Below are positions 55,893 to 64,000 of a stretch of DNA of 64,000 nt, piece after piece. Every line of letters starts with the position of its first letter. The first letter of the stretch is position 1. The stretch comes from Chthoniobacter sp. GTDB taxonomy: Bacteria > Verrucomicrobiota > Verrucomicrobiia > Chthoniobacterales > Chthoniobacteraceae. Position numbers and translations under genes: made by a program. The notes beneath the pieces are model-generated. The model ran no database searches and had not been told where the DNA came from. It was given only the letters and a program-made list of their open reading frames with translations. The DNA lies in NCBI GenBank assembly GCA_021414005.1, contig JAIOPH010000019.1, forward strand, positions 124,001 to 188,000. Direction: 5' to 3'.

Positions 55893-57119
55893 ATGACTCT
55901 CACACCCAGCGCCACGAAACGCGTGCTCTTCGTCGATGACGAAACCGCACTGCTTGATCTCTACCGTCTCGCCTTCGAGAAGGAGGAAAACGAGTGGGAC
56001 TTTGAGTTCACCGACAGCGCCTCCACCGCACTGAAGATGATGGAGACCGCCCCCTTCGACGTGGTGGTGACCGACATGCGCATGCCGAAGATGTCCGGCG
56101 CGGATCTCGTTTTGGAAGTGATGAAACGCCATCCGCAAACTTCGCGACTCATCCTTTCCGGCTATGCCGACCAGGAGCAGGTCGCCCGCTGCATCGGTGC
56201 CACCCATCAGTTCATCGCCAAACCCGTGGGCCTTCAGGTGCTGCGCTCCACGATCTGCCGCGTCTGCACGCTCGACTACCTGCTCGGCGACGAAACTCTC
56301 CGCAAACTTTTCGCCGAACTCCGCACCGTCCCGAGCCTGCCCTCGCTCTACTTCCGCATCAATGAGGCGCTCGCCAGCCCGGATACCTCCATCGAGGCCA
56401 TCGCCGAAATCGTCCAGCAGGACCCCGGCATGACCGCGAAGCTCCTCCAACTCGTGAACTCCGCGTTCTTCGGTATCTCCCGCAAGATCACCAGCCCCGT
56501 CGAAGCCGTGCAATTCCTCGGCGTCGGCCGCCTGAGGTCGCTCGTCCTTTCGCTCCATGTCTTCTCGTGCTTTGACGAGTCGCAGCTCCACGGCTTCTCC
56601 ATCGAGAAAGTCTGGAGCCACAGCATCTCCACCGGCCTCGTGGCGCAAAGAATCGCGCGTCAGGAAAAAGTGGATCGCGCCATGACCGACGAAATTTTCG
56701 TCGCCTCCGTGCTCCACGACATCGGCAAAGTGATGCTCGCCTCGAGCCTGCCCGACCGCTACCGCTCCGCCGTGCTTCTCGCCGCTGAAAAGCAGATCAC
56801 CATGGTCGCCGCCGAGCGCGAAATCTTTGGCGCCAGCCACTGCGAAGTCGGCGCGTATCTGCTGGGCCTCTGGGGCCTGCCGGGCTCCATCGTCGAAGCC
56901 ATCGCGCTTCACCACGAACCCGAGCGCAGCGGTCTGCCCATCTTCAGCCCGCTCTCCGTCGTCCACGCGGCCAATTTCCTCGAAAAAACGATCACCGATC
57001 CGCAAAGCGATCCGGACCGCAAAACGGTGAATACGGACTATCTGAAAGCCGTCGGCAAAGCCGACCGCCTCGACGACTGGGAGGACGCCGCCCGCGACGC
57101 CCTTGCCCCGGCGCGGTAG
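55893..57119 (+). CDS. Response regulator with HDOD output domain
   Basis: The 408-residue cytoplasmic signalling protein has a REC domain at residues 10-125, with acidic pocket VDDE, phosphoacceptor Asp61 in VVVTDMRMPKMSG, and conserved Lys in FIAKPVG. The HDOD domain follows at about 140-330 (LPSLPSLYFRINEAL, VQQDPGMTAKLLQLVNSAFF, LGVGRLRSLVLSL and VLHDIGKVML). HDOD outputs regulate motility, c-di-GMP and stress circuits by protein interaction rather than hydrolysis. No histidine kinase is adjacent, so it is an orphan. It converges with the lipoprotein gene. Confidence 0.94.
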   Translation: MTLTPSATKRVLFVDDETALLDLYRLAFEKEENEWDFEFTDSASTALKMMETAPFDVVVTDMRMPKMSGADLVLEVMKRHPQTSRLILSGYADQEQVARCIGATHQFIAKPVGLQVLRSTICRVCTLDYLLGDETLRKLFAELRTVPSLPSLYFRINEALASPDTSIEAIAEIVQQDPGMTAKLLQLVNSAFFGISRKITSPVEAVQFLGVGRLRSLVLSLHVFSCFDESQLHGFSIEKVWSHSISTGLVAQRIARQEKVDRAMTDEIFVASVLHDIGKVMLASSLPDRYRSAVLLAAEKQITMVAAEREIFGASHCEVGAYLLGLWGLPGSIVEAIALHHEPERSGLPIFSPLSVVHAANFLEKTITDPQSDPDRKTVNTDYLKAVGKADRLDDWEDAARDALAPAR

Positions 57120-57147
57120 CAATCCGGGAAAAACTCAGCGCGGCGGG

Positions 57148-57618
57148 TTATTCGGAGCGGACCACGCCGGCCATCCCGGTCAGCGTCTGCTCCGCGGCAA
57201 GAGCCCGGCGCTTTTCGTCGAGGTCGGTCCGCCAAGTCTGCGCGTCGAGCCGCGCCCGCAGGAGTTCGCGGGCGGCATCCATCCCGGACGGGCCCAGGCG
57301 TTCGAGCGTAAAGCTGACGGGCGTGATGCCGGTCGGGTTCGCCATGAGCCAGAGGTCGTTGTGGGTCGAGCGGAGTTTCGCCAGCCGGTAAATGGCAAAG
57401 CTTGAATCAATAAGCGGCGGCGGTTCGGTGACGGCATTGAGCTGGCCTATCGACATTGTCCCCAGCGCGGCGGCATCGGAGTAAAGTGCGACGGACCCTT
57501 TCTGAAAAATCACCGCGACGGGAAAGTGCAGATCCGCCAGCGTCGGGGCCGGAGCGACCTTTTCGCGGCAACCGGTGAACAGCGCGAGCACAGCAGCCCA
57601 TTTAACGAAACGGCACAT
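57148..57618 (-). CDS. Hypothetical lipoprotein
   Basis: The 156-residue precursor has a lipobox LALFTGC with Cys17 as the predicted lipidation site. The mature ~140 residues are mixed alpha/beta with a charged, helical C-terminus (ARLDAQTWRTDLDEKRRALAAE). No family is recognised. It is the last gene of the minus-strand run alaS-SanA-like-lipoprotein, with an 18-bp gap to the previous gene. Confidence 0.75.
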   Translation of the reverse strand: MCRFVKWAAVLALFTGCREKVAPAPTLADLHFPVAVIFQKGSVALYSDAAALGTMSIGQLNAVTEPPPLIDSSFAIYRLAKLRSTHNDLWLMANPTGITPVSFTLERLGPSGMDAARELLRARLDAQTWRTDLDEKRRALAAEQTLTGMAGVVRSE

Positions 57619-57636
57619 AGTGACGCTCGGTCGCGG

Positions 57637-58338
57637 CTATTTGTCCGACATCGCAGTCACTGGCACCGTGACCGGCGGACCGAAAAAACGGGGTTTCGTA
57701 TGCAGCGCATTCACATCGATCCATGCGGCGATTCGCGAAGCGACTTCACGCGTCCGCGTCTTTCTCGAGTATTTCACTGGCACCGGTTTACCTCCGAAGC
57801 CGATGGCGTCCAGCCCGTGGGCCTCGGCTAAAAAAAGCGCGCGCGGGAGATGGAAATCATCGGTGACCACGGTGATTTTTCGCTGGCCGAAAACTGCTGC
57901 CGCCCGCGCCATGGTATCCAGGGTGCGGAAGCCAGCGTAGTCGAGGGTGATGGCGGAAGCCGGCACGGCGCGGGAGATCAGCGCGTCGCGCATGGCTGTC
58001 GGCTCATCGTAGGTTTTTCGTCCGTTGTCGCCGCTGACGATGAAGTGGCGCACCTTGCCGCGCCGCCACAGCTCGGCGCAGGCGTTCATGCGCGACTCAA
58101 AGAATAGATTGCTCCGACCTTGGATTGTCGGTGCGGTTCCGAGGACGACGGCCACCTCCCGCGGCGGCACGAGGTCAGGATCGAAATAAATCCGCTCGCG
58201 TCCGGTCGCTCGCACCCGTTGGTGGATCACCACCGCACCAACGAGGCCCACACTCAGGAGCAGCAGGAGCCCACGGAAAATCCATCGTCTGCGGCGACGG
58301 CGAACCGGCGGAGGCGCGGACGGAATTTCCGGCGGCAT
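57637..58338 (-). CDS. SanA/YdcF-like DUF218 membrane protein
   Basis: The 233-residue protein has a very basic N-terminus (RRRRRR), one TM helix (about residues 20-40) and a periplasmic DUF218 domain: VAVVLGTAPT, NLFFESRMNACAEL, FIVSGDNGRKTYDEPTAM, LDYAGFRTLDTMARA and VTDDFHLPRALFLAEAHG. E. coli SanA of this type affects the outer-membrane barrier to vancomycin; the biochemical activity is unproven. It starts 12 bp after alaS. Confidence 0.88.
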   Translation of the reverse strand: MPPEIPSAPPPVRRRRRRWIFRGLLLLLSVGLVGAVVIHQRVRATGRERIYFDPDLVPPREVAVVLGTAPTIQGRSNLFFESRMNACAELWRRGKVRHFIVSGDNGRKTYDEPTAMRDALISRAVPASAITLDYAGFRTLDTMARAAAVFGQRKITVVTDDFHLPRALFLAEAHGLDAIGFGGKPVPVKYSRKTRTREVASRIAAWIDVNALHTKPRFFGPPVTVPVTAMSDK

Positions 58339-58350
58339 TGGGCAAATCCG

Positions 58351-61209
58351 TTATCCGAGCAGCGCCTTCGCCTGCGCGAGGGCCGCTTCGAGTTGCGACG
58401 GGTCTTTGCCGCCGCCGCGGGCGTTGTCGGGTTTGCCGCCGCCTTTGCCCCCGACGAGCGGGGCGATGGTCTGGATGATCTTCCCGGCCTGCGCTTTCGC
58501 GGTGAAATCGGGGGACACACTTGCGACGAGCGCGACCGCGCCATTGGCGCTGCCGCCGAGGACGACGACACCGGCGAAGTGTCCCTTGAGCGCATCCGCC
58601 ACGGTTTGCAGCGTGTCGCCGTCGGCGCTGCCGAGGTTGGCGATGATCGCGGGCGTGCCGTTGATCGTCTCGGCTTTCGCCAGCAAATCCTTCGCGCGGC
58701 CGGCGGCTTCGCGTTGCTGGGCGGACTTGAGCGCTTTCTCCAGCTCCTTTTCGTGCAAAAGCAGCGCGTCGAGTTTCTTCTCCACGTCGGCGAGCGGTGC
58801 GCCGATCTTTGCGGCGAGCGCGTGGAGACGCTGCATGTCGGCGAGCGCGGCGTCGTAGGCGGTGAGCCCGGCCTGGGCCTCGATGCGGCGGACTCCGGCG
58901 GCGATGGCGGCTTCGCTGGCGATGCGGAAGAGTCCGATCTCGCCGGTCGCGCGGGTGTGGGTGCCGGCGCAGAGTTCCTGCGAGTAGCCGTCGAACTTCG
59001 CCGCGCTGCCGCCGATCTGCACCACGCGCACGGTCTCACCGTATTTGTCGCCGAAGAACTGCATGATGTCGGCGCGGCCGCGCACGTCGGCGTAGGGCAC
59101 TTCGGTCCAGGAAACGCCGGCGTTTTCGACGATGCGTTCATTGACCAGCCGTTCGATGTCGCGGACTTGCGCGGGCGTGAGCGCGGCGCTGTTGAAGTCG
59201 AAGGTCAGCTTGTCGGGGCCGACGAAGGAGCCTTTCTGCGTGGCTTCGTGGCTCACCACTTCGTGCAGCGCCCAGTGGAGCAGGTGCGTGACGGTGTGGT
59301 GCCGCTGGATGGCGGCGCGACGCGCGGGATCGACGAGCAACGTCACTTCGCTGCCGACGGCGGGCGCGTCGTCGGCGCCTTCGAGGAAGTGCAACCACGT
59401 GGCGCCACTCTTCTGCGTATTGGCCACGCGCCAGACATCGGCGCCGCGGGTGATCTCGCCGGTGTCGCCGACCTGCCCGCCCATCTCGGCGTAAGCGGTC
59501 GAGGCGTCGAGGATCACGGCGGTCTTGTCCTTGAGGCTCACGACTTCGAGGACCTTCGCGGCGGTGGAAAGCGTGTCGTAGCCGACGAACTTCGTGGGCT
59601 CCTTGGTCTCGACTTCGGAAAGCTCGATGACCTGCTTCTTCTGCGCGGCGCGAGCGCGGGCGCGCTGCTCTTCCATGTGCTTTTCAAAACCAGCCGTATC
59701 CACCGTCAGGCCGCGCTCGCGGGCCATGAGTTCGGTGAGGTCGAGCGGGAAGCCGTAGGTGTCGTAGAGGACGAATGCGAATTGCCCTGAAAGGATTCTC
59801 TCGACGGATCCCGAAGCCGTATCTCGGGCGAAACCAACTTCGAATCCGCGAATCCGTCCCTTCTCGTCGGGCTCCTGATCTTCCGAATAGGCGAACGTCT
59901 TTCCCGTTCCATTCTGCGACCGGATATTGAGGAGATACGTGATGTTTTCTTCAAACATTCCAATCCCCCGATCCAGCGTCTTGTTAAACGCCTCCTCCTC
60001 CCGCTTCAGCACTTCCTCCACGTGCTTTTGGCGCGCGCGGATTTCGGGGAAGACGTCACCCATCGTGCGGGCGAGGACGGCGACGAGCTTGTAGAAGAAC
60101 GGCTCCTTGAAGCCGAGCGAACGGCCGTAGCGGACGGCGCGGCGCAGGATGCGGCGGAGGACGTAGTTGCGGTCGGTGTTGCCGGGCTGGATGCCGTCGG
60201 CGATCGAGAAGCTGAGCGTGCGGATGTGATCGCCGATGACGCGGAAGGCGACGTCCACTTTCTCCTGCTCGGTCGTGGGGATGACCTGTCCGGCGGCGTT
60301 CGGCTGCGGGAGCGTGCTGCCGTAGCGATGGCCGCTCATTTTCTCCAGCTCGTCGAAGATCGGGCGGAAGATGTCGGTCTCGTAGTTGGAAATTTTCGCG
60401 TTGGCGAAGTCGGTGAATTCCTTCGTGCCCTGGATGATCGAGGTGAGGCGCTCGAAGCCCATGCCGGTATCGACGTGCTGCGCGGGGAGCGGCGTGAAGG
60501 TGCCGTCGGGGTTGGCGTTGTATTGGATGAAGACGTTGTTCCAGATCTCGATGCACTCGGCGGTGCCTTTGTTGACCAGCGCGCCGCGGGTGTCGCCGGC
60601 GGGCGTGAGGTCGATGTGAATCTCCGAGCACGGGCCGCACGGGCCGGTCTCGCCCATCATCCAGAAGTTGTCCTTTTTGTTGCCGTTGACGATGTGCACC
60701 GCGGGATCGAGCCCGACGCTCGCGAATTTCTCCGCCCACAGGTCGTAAGCCTCCTGATCGCGCTCGCTCGGGTCGCCTTTGTCCGGCTGATAGATCGTGG
60801 CGTAGACGCGGTTCGGCGGAAATTTGAACCGCTCGACGATCAGCTCCCATGACCACGCGATGGCTTCCTTTTTGAAGTAATCGCCGAAGCTCCAGTTCCC
60901 GAGCATCTCGAAGAACGTGTGGTGATAGGTGTCGAGGCCGACGTCATCGAGGTCGTTGTGCTTGCCGCCGGCGCGGATGCACTTCTGCGTGTCCGCCGCG
61001 CGGGTGTCGAGGCCTGGGATGGCGCCGCCCCACTTGCTCACGTCCGCCTTTTTCTCCCCGAGGAAGATGGGCACGAACTGGTTCATGCCGGCATTGGTGA
61101 AAAGCAGGTTCGGCGAGTCCGGCATGAGCGACGAGCTGGGCACGATGGTGTGCTTTTTCTCGCGGAAGAAATCGAGGAACTGCTGGCGGATTTGGGCGCT
61201 GGTGAGCAT
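58351..61209 (-). CDS. alaS: Alanine-tRNA ligase
   Basis: The 952-residue class II synthetase charges tRNA-Ala and edits mischarged Ser and Gly. The start TSAQIRQQFLDFFREKKHTI is canonical. The editing-domain zinc site is HTVTHLLHWAL with CAGTH, and the C-Ala tail ends GGKGGGKPDNARGGG. It is longer than the E. coli enzyme (876 aa), largely because of an extra ~40 residues near 425-475. That region (59770-59990) uses AT-richer codons (GGA, ATT, GAA, AGA, TCA) unlike the rest of the gene. It begins the alaS-SanA-like-lipoprotein run. Confidence 0.96.
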   Translation of the reverse strand: MLTSAQIRQQFLDFFREKKHTIVPSSSLMPDSPNLLFTNAGMNQFVPIFLGEKKADVSKWGGAIPGLDTRAADTQKCIRAGGKHNDLDDVGLDTYHHTFFEMLGNWSFGDYFKKEAIAWSWELIVERFKFPPNRVYATIYQPDKGDPSERDQEAYDLWAEKFASVGLDPAVHIVNGNKKDNFWMMGETGPCGPCSEIHIDLTPAGDTRGALVNKGTAECIEIWNNVFIQYNANPDGTFTPLPAQHVDTGMGFERLTSIIQGTKEFTDFANAKISNYETDIFRPIFDELEKMSGHRYGSTLPQPNAAGQVIPTTEQEKVDVAFRVIGDHIRTLSFSIADGIQPGNTDRNYVLRRILRRAVRYGRSLGFKEPFFYKLVAVLARTMGDVFPEIRARQKHVEEVLKREEEAFNKTLDRGIGMFEENITYLLNIRSQNGTGKTFAYSEDQEPDEKGRIRGFEVGFARDTASGSVERILSGQFAFVLYDTYGFPLDLTELMARERGLTVDTAGFEKHMEEQRARARAAQKKQVIELSEVETKEPTKFVGYDTLSTAAKVLEVVSLKDKTAVILDASTAYAEMGGQVGDTGEITRGADVWRVANTQKSGATWLHFLEGADDAPAVGSEVTLLVDPARRAAIQRHHTVTHLLHWALHEVVSHEATQKGSFVGPDKLTFDFNSAALTPAQVRDIERLVNERIVENAGVSWTEVPYADVRGRADIMQFFGDKYGETVRVVQIGGSAAKFDGYSQELCAGTHTRATGEIGLFRIASEAAIAAGVRRIEAQAGLTAYDAALADMQRLHALAAKIGAPLADVEKKLDALLLHEKELEKALKSAQQREAAGRAKDLLAKAETINGTPAIIANLGSADGDTLQTVADALKGHFAGVVVLGGSANGAVALVASVSPDFTAKAQAGKIIQTIAPLVGGKGGGKPDNARGGGKDPSQLEAALAQAKALLG

Positions 61210-61280
61210 GGCTGTGGAAAAAGGACGGCGAAGCTAGCGCGCCGGGGGGAAAGGTAAAGGCGCGAGGCGGCGGCGCGGCG

Positions 61281-61799
61281 CTAGTGGTCGTGCAAACGCG
61301 TGCCGAGAAGCCCCAGCAGGACGAGCAGCAGGATGCCATAAGCCGCCATGGCGACGGCAATCCGCCGGGAGTGGCCCGCGTCCGGAATGGCACCGTCGGG
61401 AAAGAAAAAGCGCAGCCGTCCCAGCTTTCCGCCAGCCCCGGGCTCGCGGGTGACGCCAACGATGAGCAGCAGAGTCAGCATCGCGGGAAACAGATGCCGA
61501 GCGGTGAAAAAGAAGGGCAGGTAGAGAAGCGTCACCACGCACCAAATGATAACGCGGACGGGAACGCCGAGCGGACTCGGGCCGAAATGCCGCGTGACAT
61601 CCGCCGTGACCTCCAGGGCGAAAACCAGGGCGAAAACGAGCGCACCGTAGATGAGGGTCACGGTGAGCCGGCTGGCCAGCTTCACCCGCCCTCCGGGCGT
61701 GGCGAGCATGCCGCGGAAAATCCAGCGGACGGCGAAAAGCAGGACAAAGCCGCCGCCGTAGAGCCAGGCGGCGGGTCTCCAGTCGGGAGCATCGGCCAT
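61281..61799 (-). CDS. Hypothetical multi-pass membrane protein
   Basis: The 172-residue protein starts at the ATG at 61799 (MADAPDWRPAAWLYGGGFV), 10 bp after the NlpC/P60 gene. Four hydrophobic segments are visible near residues 13-30, 45-65, 80-115 and 148-168, with short charged loops. No family is recognised. Tight spacing suggests co-transcription with the NlpC/P60 and GT-C-like genes upstream. Confidence 0.7.
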   Translation of the reverse strand: MADAPDWRPAAWLYGGGFVLLFAVRWIFRGMLATPGGRVKLASRLTVTLIYGALVFALVFALEVTADVTRHFGPSPLGVPVRVIIWCVVTLLYLPFFFTARHLFPAMLTLLLIVGVTREPGAGGKLGRLRFFFPDGAIPDAGHSRRIAVAMAAYGILLLVLLGLLGTRLHDH

Positions 61800-61809
61800 G
61801 GTGGAGCGG

Positions 61810-62502
61810 CTAGTCCACGATGCCGCGGTAGCGGAGCGGCTGGTAGCCCTGGCCGACCATCTCCGCCACGGTCCGTTCGGTCGCGCGGGTTTTGCTGAAA
61901 GGCGCGGCCTCGTAGAAAAGGGCGCGGGTCTTTTCGGCATCGAGCCAGCGGACGAAAAGCAGGACGTGGCCGCCGGCCGTGTTCATCGCGTCCGCTGGCT
62001 GAAGCGCGTCTGCGGAAGGGAGCTTCCGGCAGACCGAAGGCAGCGTGGAGGTGGATTGTCTTTGCGCGAGTTTCCAGCAACGCGAGACGAAGCCCGAGCA
62101 GTCGATGCCCACCGCTTCGCCGCTGACCGCCGCACCGCCGAGGCGGCGTTTCTCGGCGGTATAGACATCGCCCGCGGCCTTGCCGGCGCGCAGCCCGGTG
62201 TCGTAACTGGCCGGAGTGTCGTAGCCGCCCCATTTGTAGGCGACGCCGGTGTTTTTCTCGCCGGGCGTCCAGCAGTCGGCGGCGGGATCGCCGTGGCCGC
62301 CGGGGCGGTCGGGCGTGTGGATCTCGATGCCGGCTTTGTCTTTGCCGTGGCGGAGATTGGCCGGCGCGGCGGTCCACGGATGGGCGATGTAGGTCTCGGC
62401 GATTTTCAGCGCCTCGGCCCGCGAGAGGTCGGCGTGGGCTGTGCGGGCGAGCGGAGTGAGAGCGGCGAGAACGAGGAGGGTTCGGAGCAGTTGGGAAAGC
62501 AT
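61810..62502 (-). CDS. Exported NlpC/P60-family peptidase
   Basis: The 230-residue precursor has a signal peptide ending in AHAD. The NlpC/P60 catalytic core is present: YKWGGYDTPASYD, nucleophile Cys135 in GIDCSGFVSRCWKL, and His179 in GGHVLLFVRW. Such enzymes cleave peptide stems of peptidoglycan. There are no SH3 or LysM targeting domains. A proline/glycine-rich segment separates signal peptide and catalytic domain. It lies 12 bp downstream of the GT-C-like gene. Confidence 0.87.
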   Translation of the reverse strand: MLSQLLRTLLVLAALTPLARTAHADLSRAEALKIAETYIAHPWTAAPANLRHGKDKAGIEIHTPDRPGGHGDPAADCWTPGEKNTGVAYKWGGYDTPASYDTGLRAGKAAGDVYTAEKRRLGGAAVSGEAVGIDCSGFVSRCWKLAQRQSTSTLPSVCRKLPSADALQPADAMNTAGGHVLLFVRWLDAEKTRALFYEAAPFSKTRATERTVAEMVGQGYQPLRYRGIVD

Positions 62503-62514
62503 GCGCTGGCGACG

Positions 62515-63972
62515 CTAGCGAGCGGGGGCGAAAGGTAAAGCCGGCGTCGCGCCCACGGTCTCCGGCCACGGGGCTTCCATGAAGCGGTAGCAATCGACGC
62601 CATTTTGCAAAATGAGCACCACCAGCACGACCACGACGACGCGCGGGTAACGCACGATGGGCTCCTCCAGTGCGCGATAGACGAACAGCAAACCGCCAGC
62701 CAGGAAGGGCACGAGATAGCGAAAGCAGCATTCGCTATGCAGCGCCCAGGAGGGAAACATGATGGCCGCTGTGATGAGAAACGGCGCGATGAGAACCGTG
62801 TCGCCCGCCCGCAGCGGCACCCGCCACCCGGCCGCACGCAGCCTTTTTCCACCGAACCACGCGAGCACCGCGAGCACCGCCACGCTCACGCCCGCGCGCC
62901 AGTCCAGCGGCTCGGTCTCGGTCGGTTCGCCGATCAGGTAGTCGAAGTGCCCGATGATCAGCGCCGGGATGATGCCCTGAAGAACGAGCCGGGTCTGATG
63001 CGGCAGCTCGCGCCAGTGCTTCAGCTCGTATCGCTTCTCGGCGTAAATCGTCCGGCCCTGCGCGAGCACGCGCGGCGCTTCCACGCGGGCGTGCCAGAGG
63101 GCGGCGGGCAGCGGGATGAGCCCGAGCGCCAGCGCGCAGACCAGACCCGGCCACGCCTCACGCCGCGAGGTGCGCGCCATCGCCCGCGTGGCCAGCCACG
63201 CGCCGATCAGCAGCGCCACGAGCGCGGCGGCGAGCAGCCCTTTCTCCCACGAGAGCATGACGAACGTCCTGCGCCGCGTGAGAAACCGGTAGGCCACCGG
63301 CGCGAGCAGCAGCGCGCCTGCGCCCAGCCACACGCCCGCCCGACACAGCGCCTGCGCCCCGTCCACGGTGCGGGCGCGGGCGCGCAACCGGTCGGCATTT
63401 TCCGAGCGCCACCAGAGCCAGGCCAGCGACGCCGCGGACTGGAGCAGCGAGAGTTTGAAAAGGTAAAACGCCCCGCCCATCGTCAGCGCCAGCGCCCACC
63501 AGCCACGCGCCGTTCGCGCGCGATCGAGGCGAAACGTGAGGAGTTGGAGCACGCCCACGAGCAGAAAAGTGGCGGCGTAGCACGGGTGCGCAAACGTGGT
63601 GTAGTGCGCGACCGCCGAGCCCGCGCACGCCAGCAGCAGGCTCATTCCGAAGGCCGCGCGCTCCCGGACCACCGTGCGCAGACTCCGATAGGCCACGACC
63701 ACGCCGACCGCCCCGAGGATCACCACCGGCAGCCGCAGCGTGATTGCCGATTCGCCGAAAACGCGGAAGAGCAGGCTCGCGAGAAACTCCTGCACCGGCG
63801 CGCCGTAGTTCGTGCCCGAGATGTAGAAAAGCCATTCCCCCTTCACCATCCGCTCCACCGTGGGGAGCGAATACCACAACTCATCCGATTCATTGAAACT
63901 CCGCGTCACCGCGTAGGGCAGTCGCCAGACGAGGGCCGCCAGCAGCAGTGTCACCGCGCCCCACCACTCCAC
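62515..63972 (-). CDS. GT-C-type membrane glycosyltransferase (ArnT/PMT-like); start may lie beyond window
   Basis: At least 485 residues, with 10-12 hydrophobic TM segments. The first periplasmic loop has FNESDELWYSLP, with the acidic pair typical of GT-C transferases that use polyprenyl-linked sugars, and later loops contain NYGAPVQEFLASLLFRVFG. The GTG at 63972 immediately precedes a TM helix, but the frame stays open through Arg-rich codons to the right edge, so the true N-terminus may be outside the window. It heads a tight run with the NlpC/P60 and membrane protein genes. Sugar and acceptor are unknown. Confidence 0.8.
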   Translation of the reverse strand: MEWWGAVTLLLAALVWRLPYAVTRSFNESDELWYSLPTVERMVKGEWLFYISGTNYGAPVQEFLASLLFRVFGESAITLRLPVVILGAVGVVVAYRSLRTVVRERAAFGMSLLLACAGSAVAHYTTFAHPCYAATFLLVGVLQLLTFRLDRARTARGWWALALTMGGAFYLFKLSLLQSAASLAWLWWRSENADRLRARARTVDGAQALCRAGVWLGAGALLLAPVAYRFLTRRRTFVMLSWEKGLLAAALVALLIGAWLATRAMARTSRREAWPGLVCALALGLIPLPAALWHARVEAPRVLAQGRTIYAEKRYELKHWRELPHQTRLVLQGIIPALIIGHFDYLIGEPTETEPLDWRAGVSVAVLAVLAWFGGKRLRAAGWRVPLRAGDTVLIAPFLITAAIMFPSWALHSECCFRYLVPFLAGGLLFVYRALEEPIVRYPRVVVVVLVVLILQNGVDCYRFMEAPWPETVGATPALPFAPAR

Positions 63973-64000
63973 CCGCCGACGCGTCTCATCGGCGGCGGGT

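Overview
The window is GC-rich, gene-dense bacterial DNA from a Gram-negative organism. Lipid A synthesis (lpxK), an outer-membrane-type autotransporter adhesin and lipoproteins imply an outer membrane. The style points to Verrucomicrobiota or a close PVC relative: giant autotransporter-associated beta-strand-repeat proteins, a MoxR/DUF58/BatA-type/DUF4175-like cluster, ECF sigma factors with zinc-free anti-sigma partners, bactofilins, and a Ser/Thr kinase fused to a formylglycine-enzyme-like domain. This assignment comes from gene content, not from a search.

Layout. 1-10687 (-) is one open frame of at least 3562 codons for a secreted repeat adhesin whose C-terminus lies beyond the left edge. 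11034-19147 (+) holds a bacterial alpha-2-macroglobulin and pbpC, overlapping by 4 bp, a known envelope-repair pair. 19216-19574 is tmRNA (ssrA). 20507-23269 (+) holds three tandem short flagellins with two sigma-28-type promoters, CsrA-like leader hairpins and strong terminators. 23529-28624 (+) carries an orphan RnfD/NqrB-like membrane protein, a DUF2330 protein, a small membrane protein flanked by a duplicated gene end, a trypsin-like protease and a helical-repeat protein.

28678-44000 (-) is the most striking block. It comprises an ECF sigma factor, its putative anti-sigma factor, MoxR ATPase, DUF58, two VWA membrane proteins, a 1843-residue membrane-anchored coiled-coil protein and two bactofilins, one with two zinc ribbons. 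It looks like a stress-controlled envelope or cytoskeletal assembly system. 44084-46218 (-) holds moaA and gapA. 46406-49922 (+) holds a CHAP-like cysteine peptidase, a Ser/Thr kinase-FGE fusion and a DUF3365 haem-sensor-like protein.

49933-64000 is mainly housekeeping: an A-type Fe-S carrier, DUF2007 protein, tRNA-dihydrouridine synthase, homoserine kinase, LpxK, lipoyl synthase with a GT2 enzyme, a REC-HDOD regulator, and a minus-strand run of GT-C-like transferase, NlpC/P60 protein, membrane protein, AlaRS, SanA-like protein and lipoprotein. No tRNA, rRNA, CRISPR array, insertion sequence or prophage was seen.
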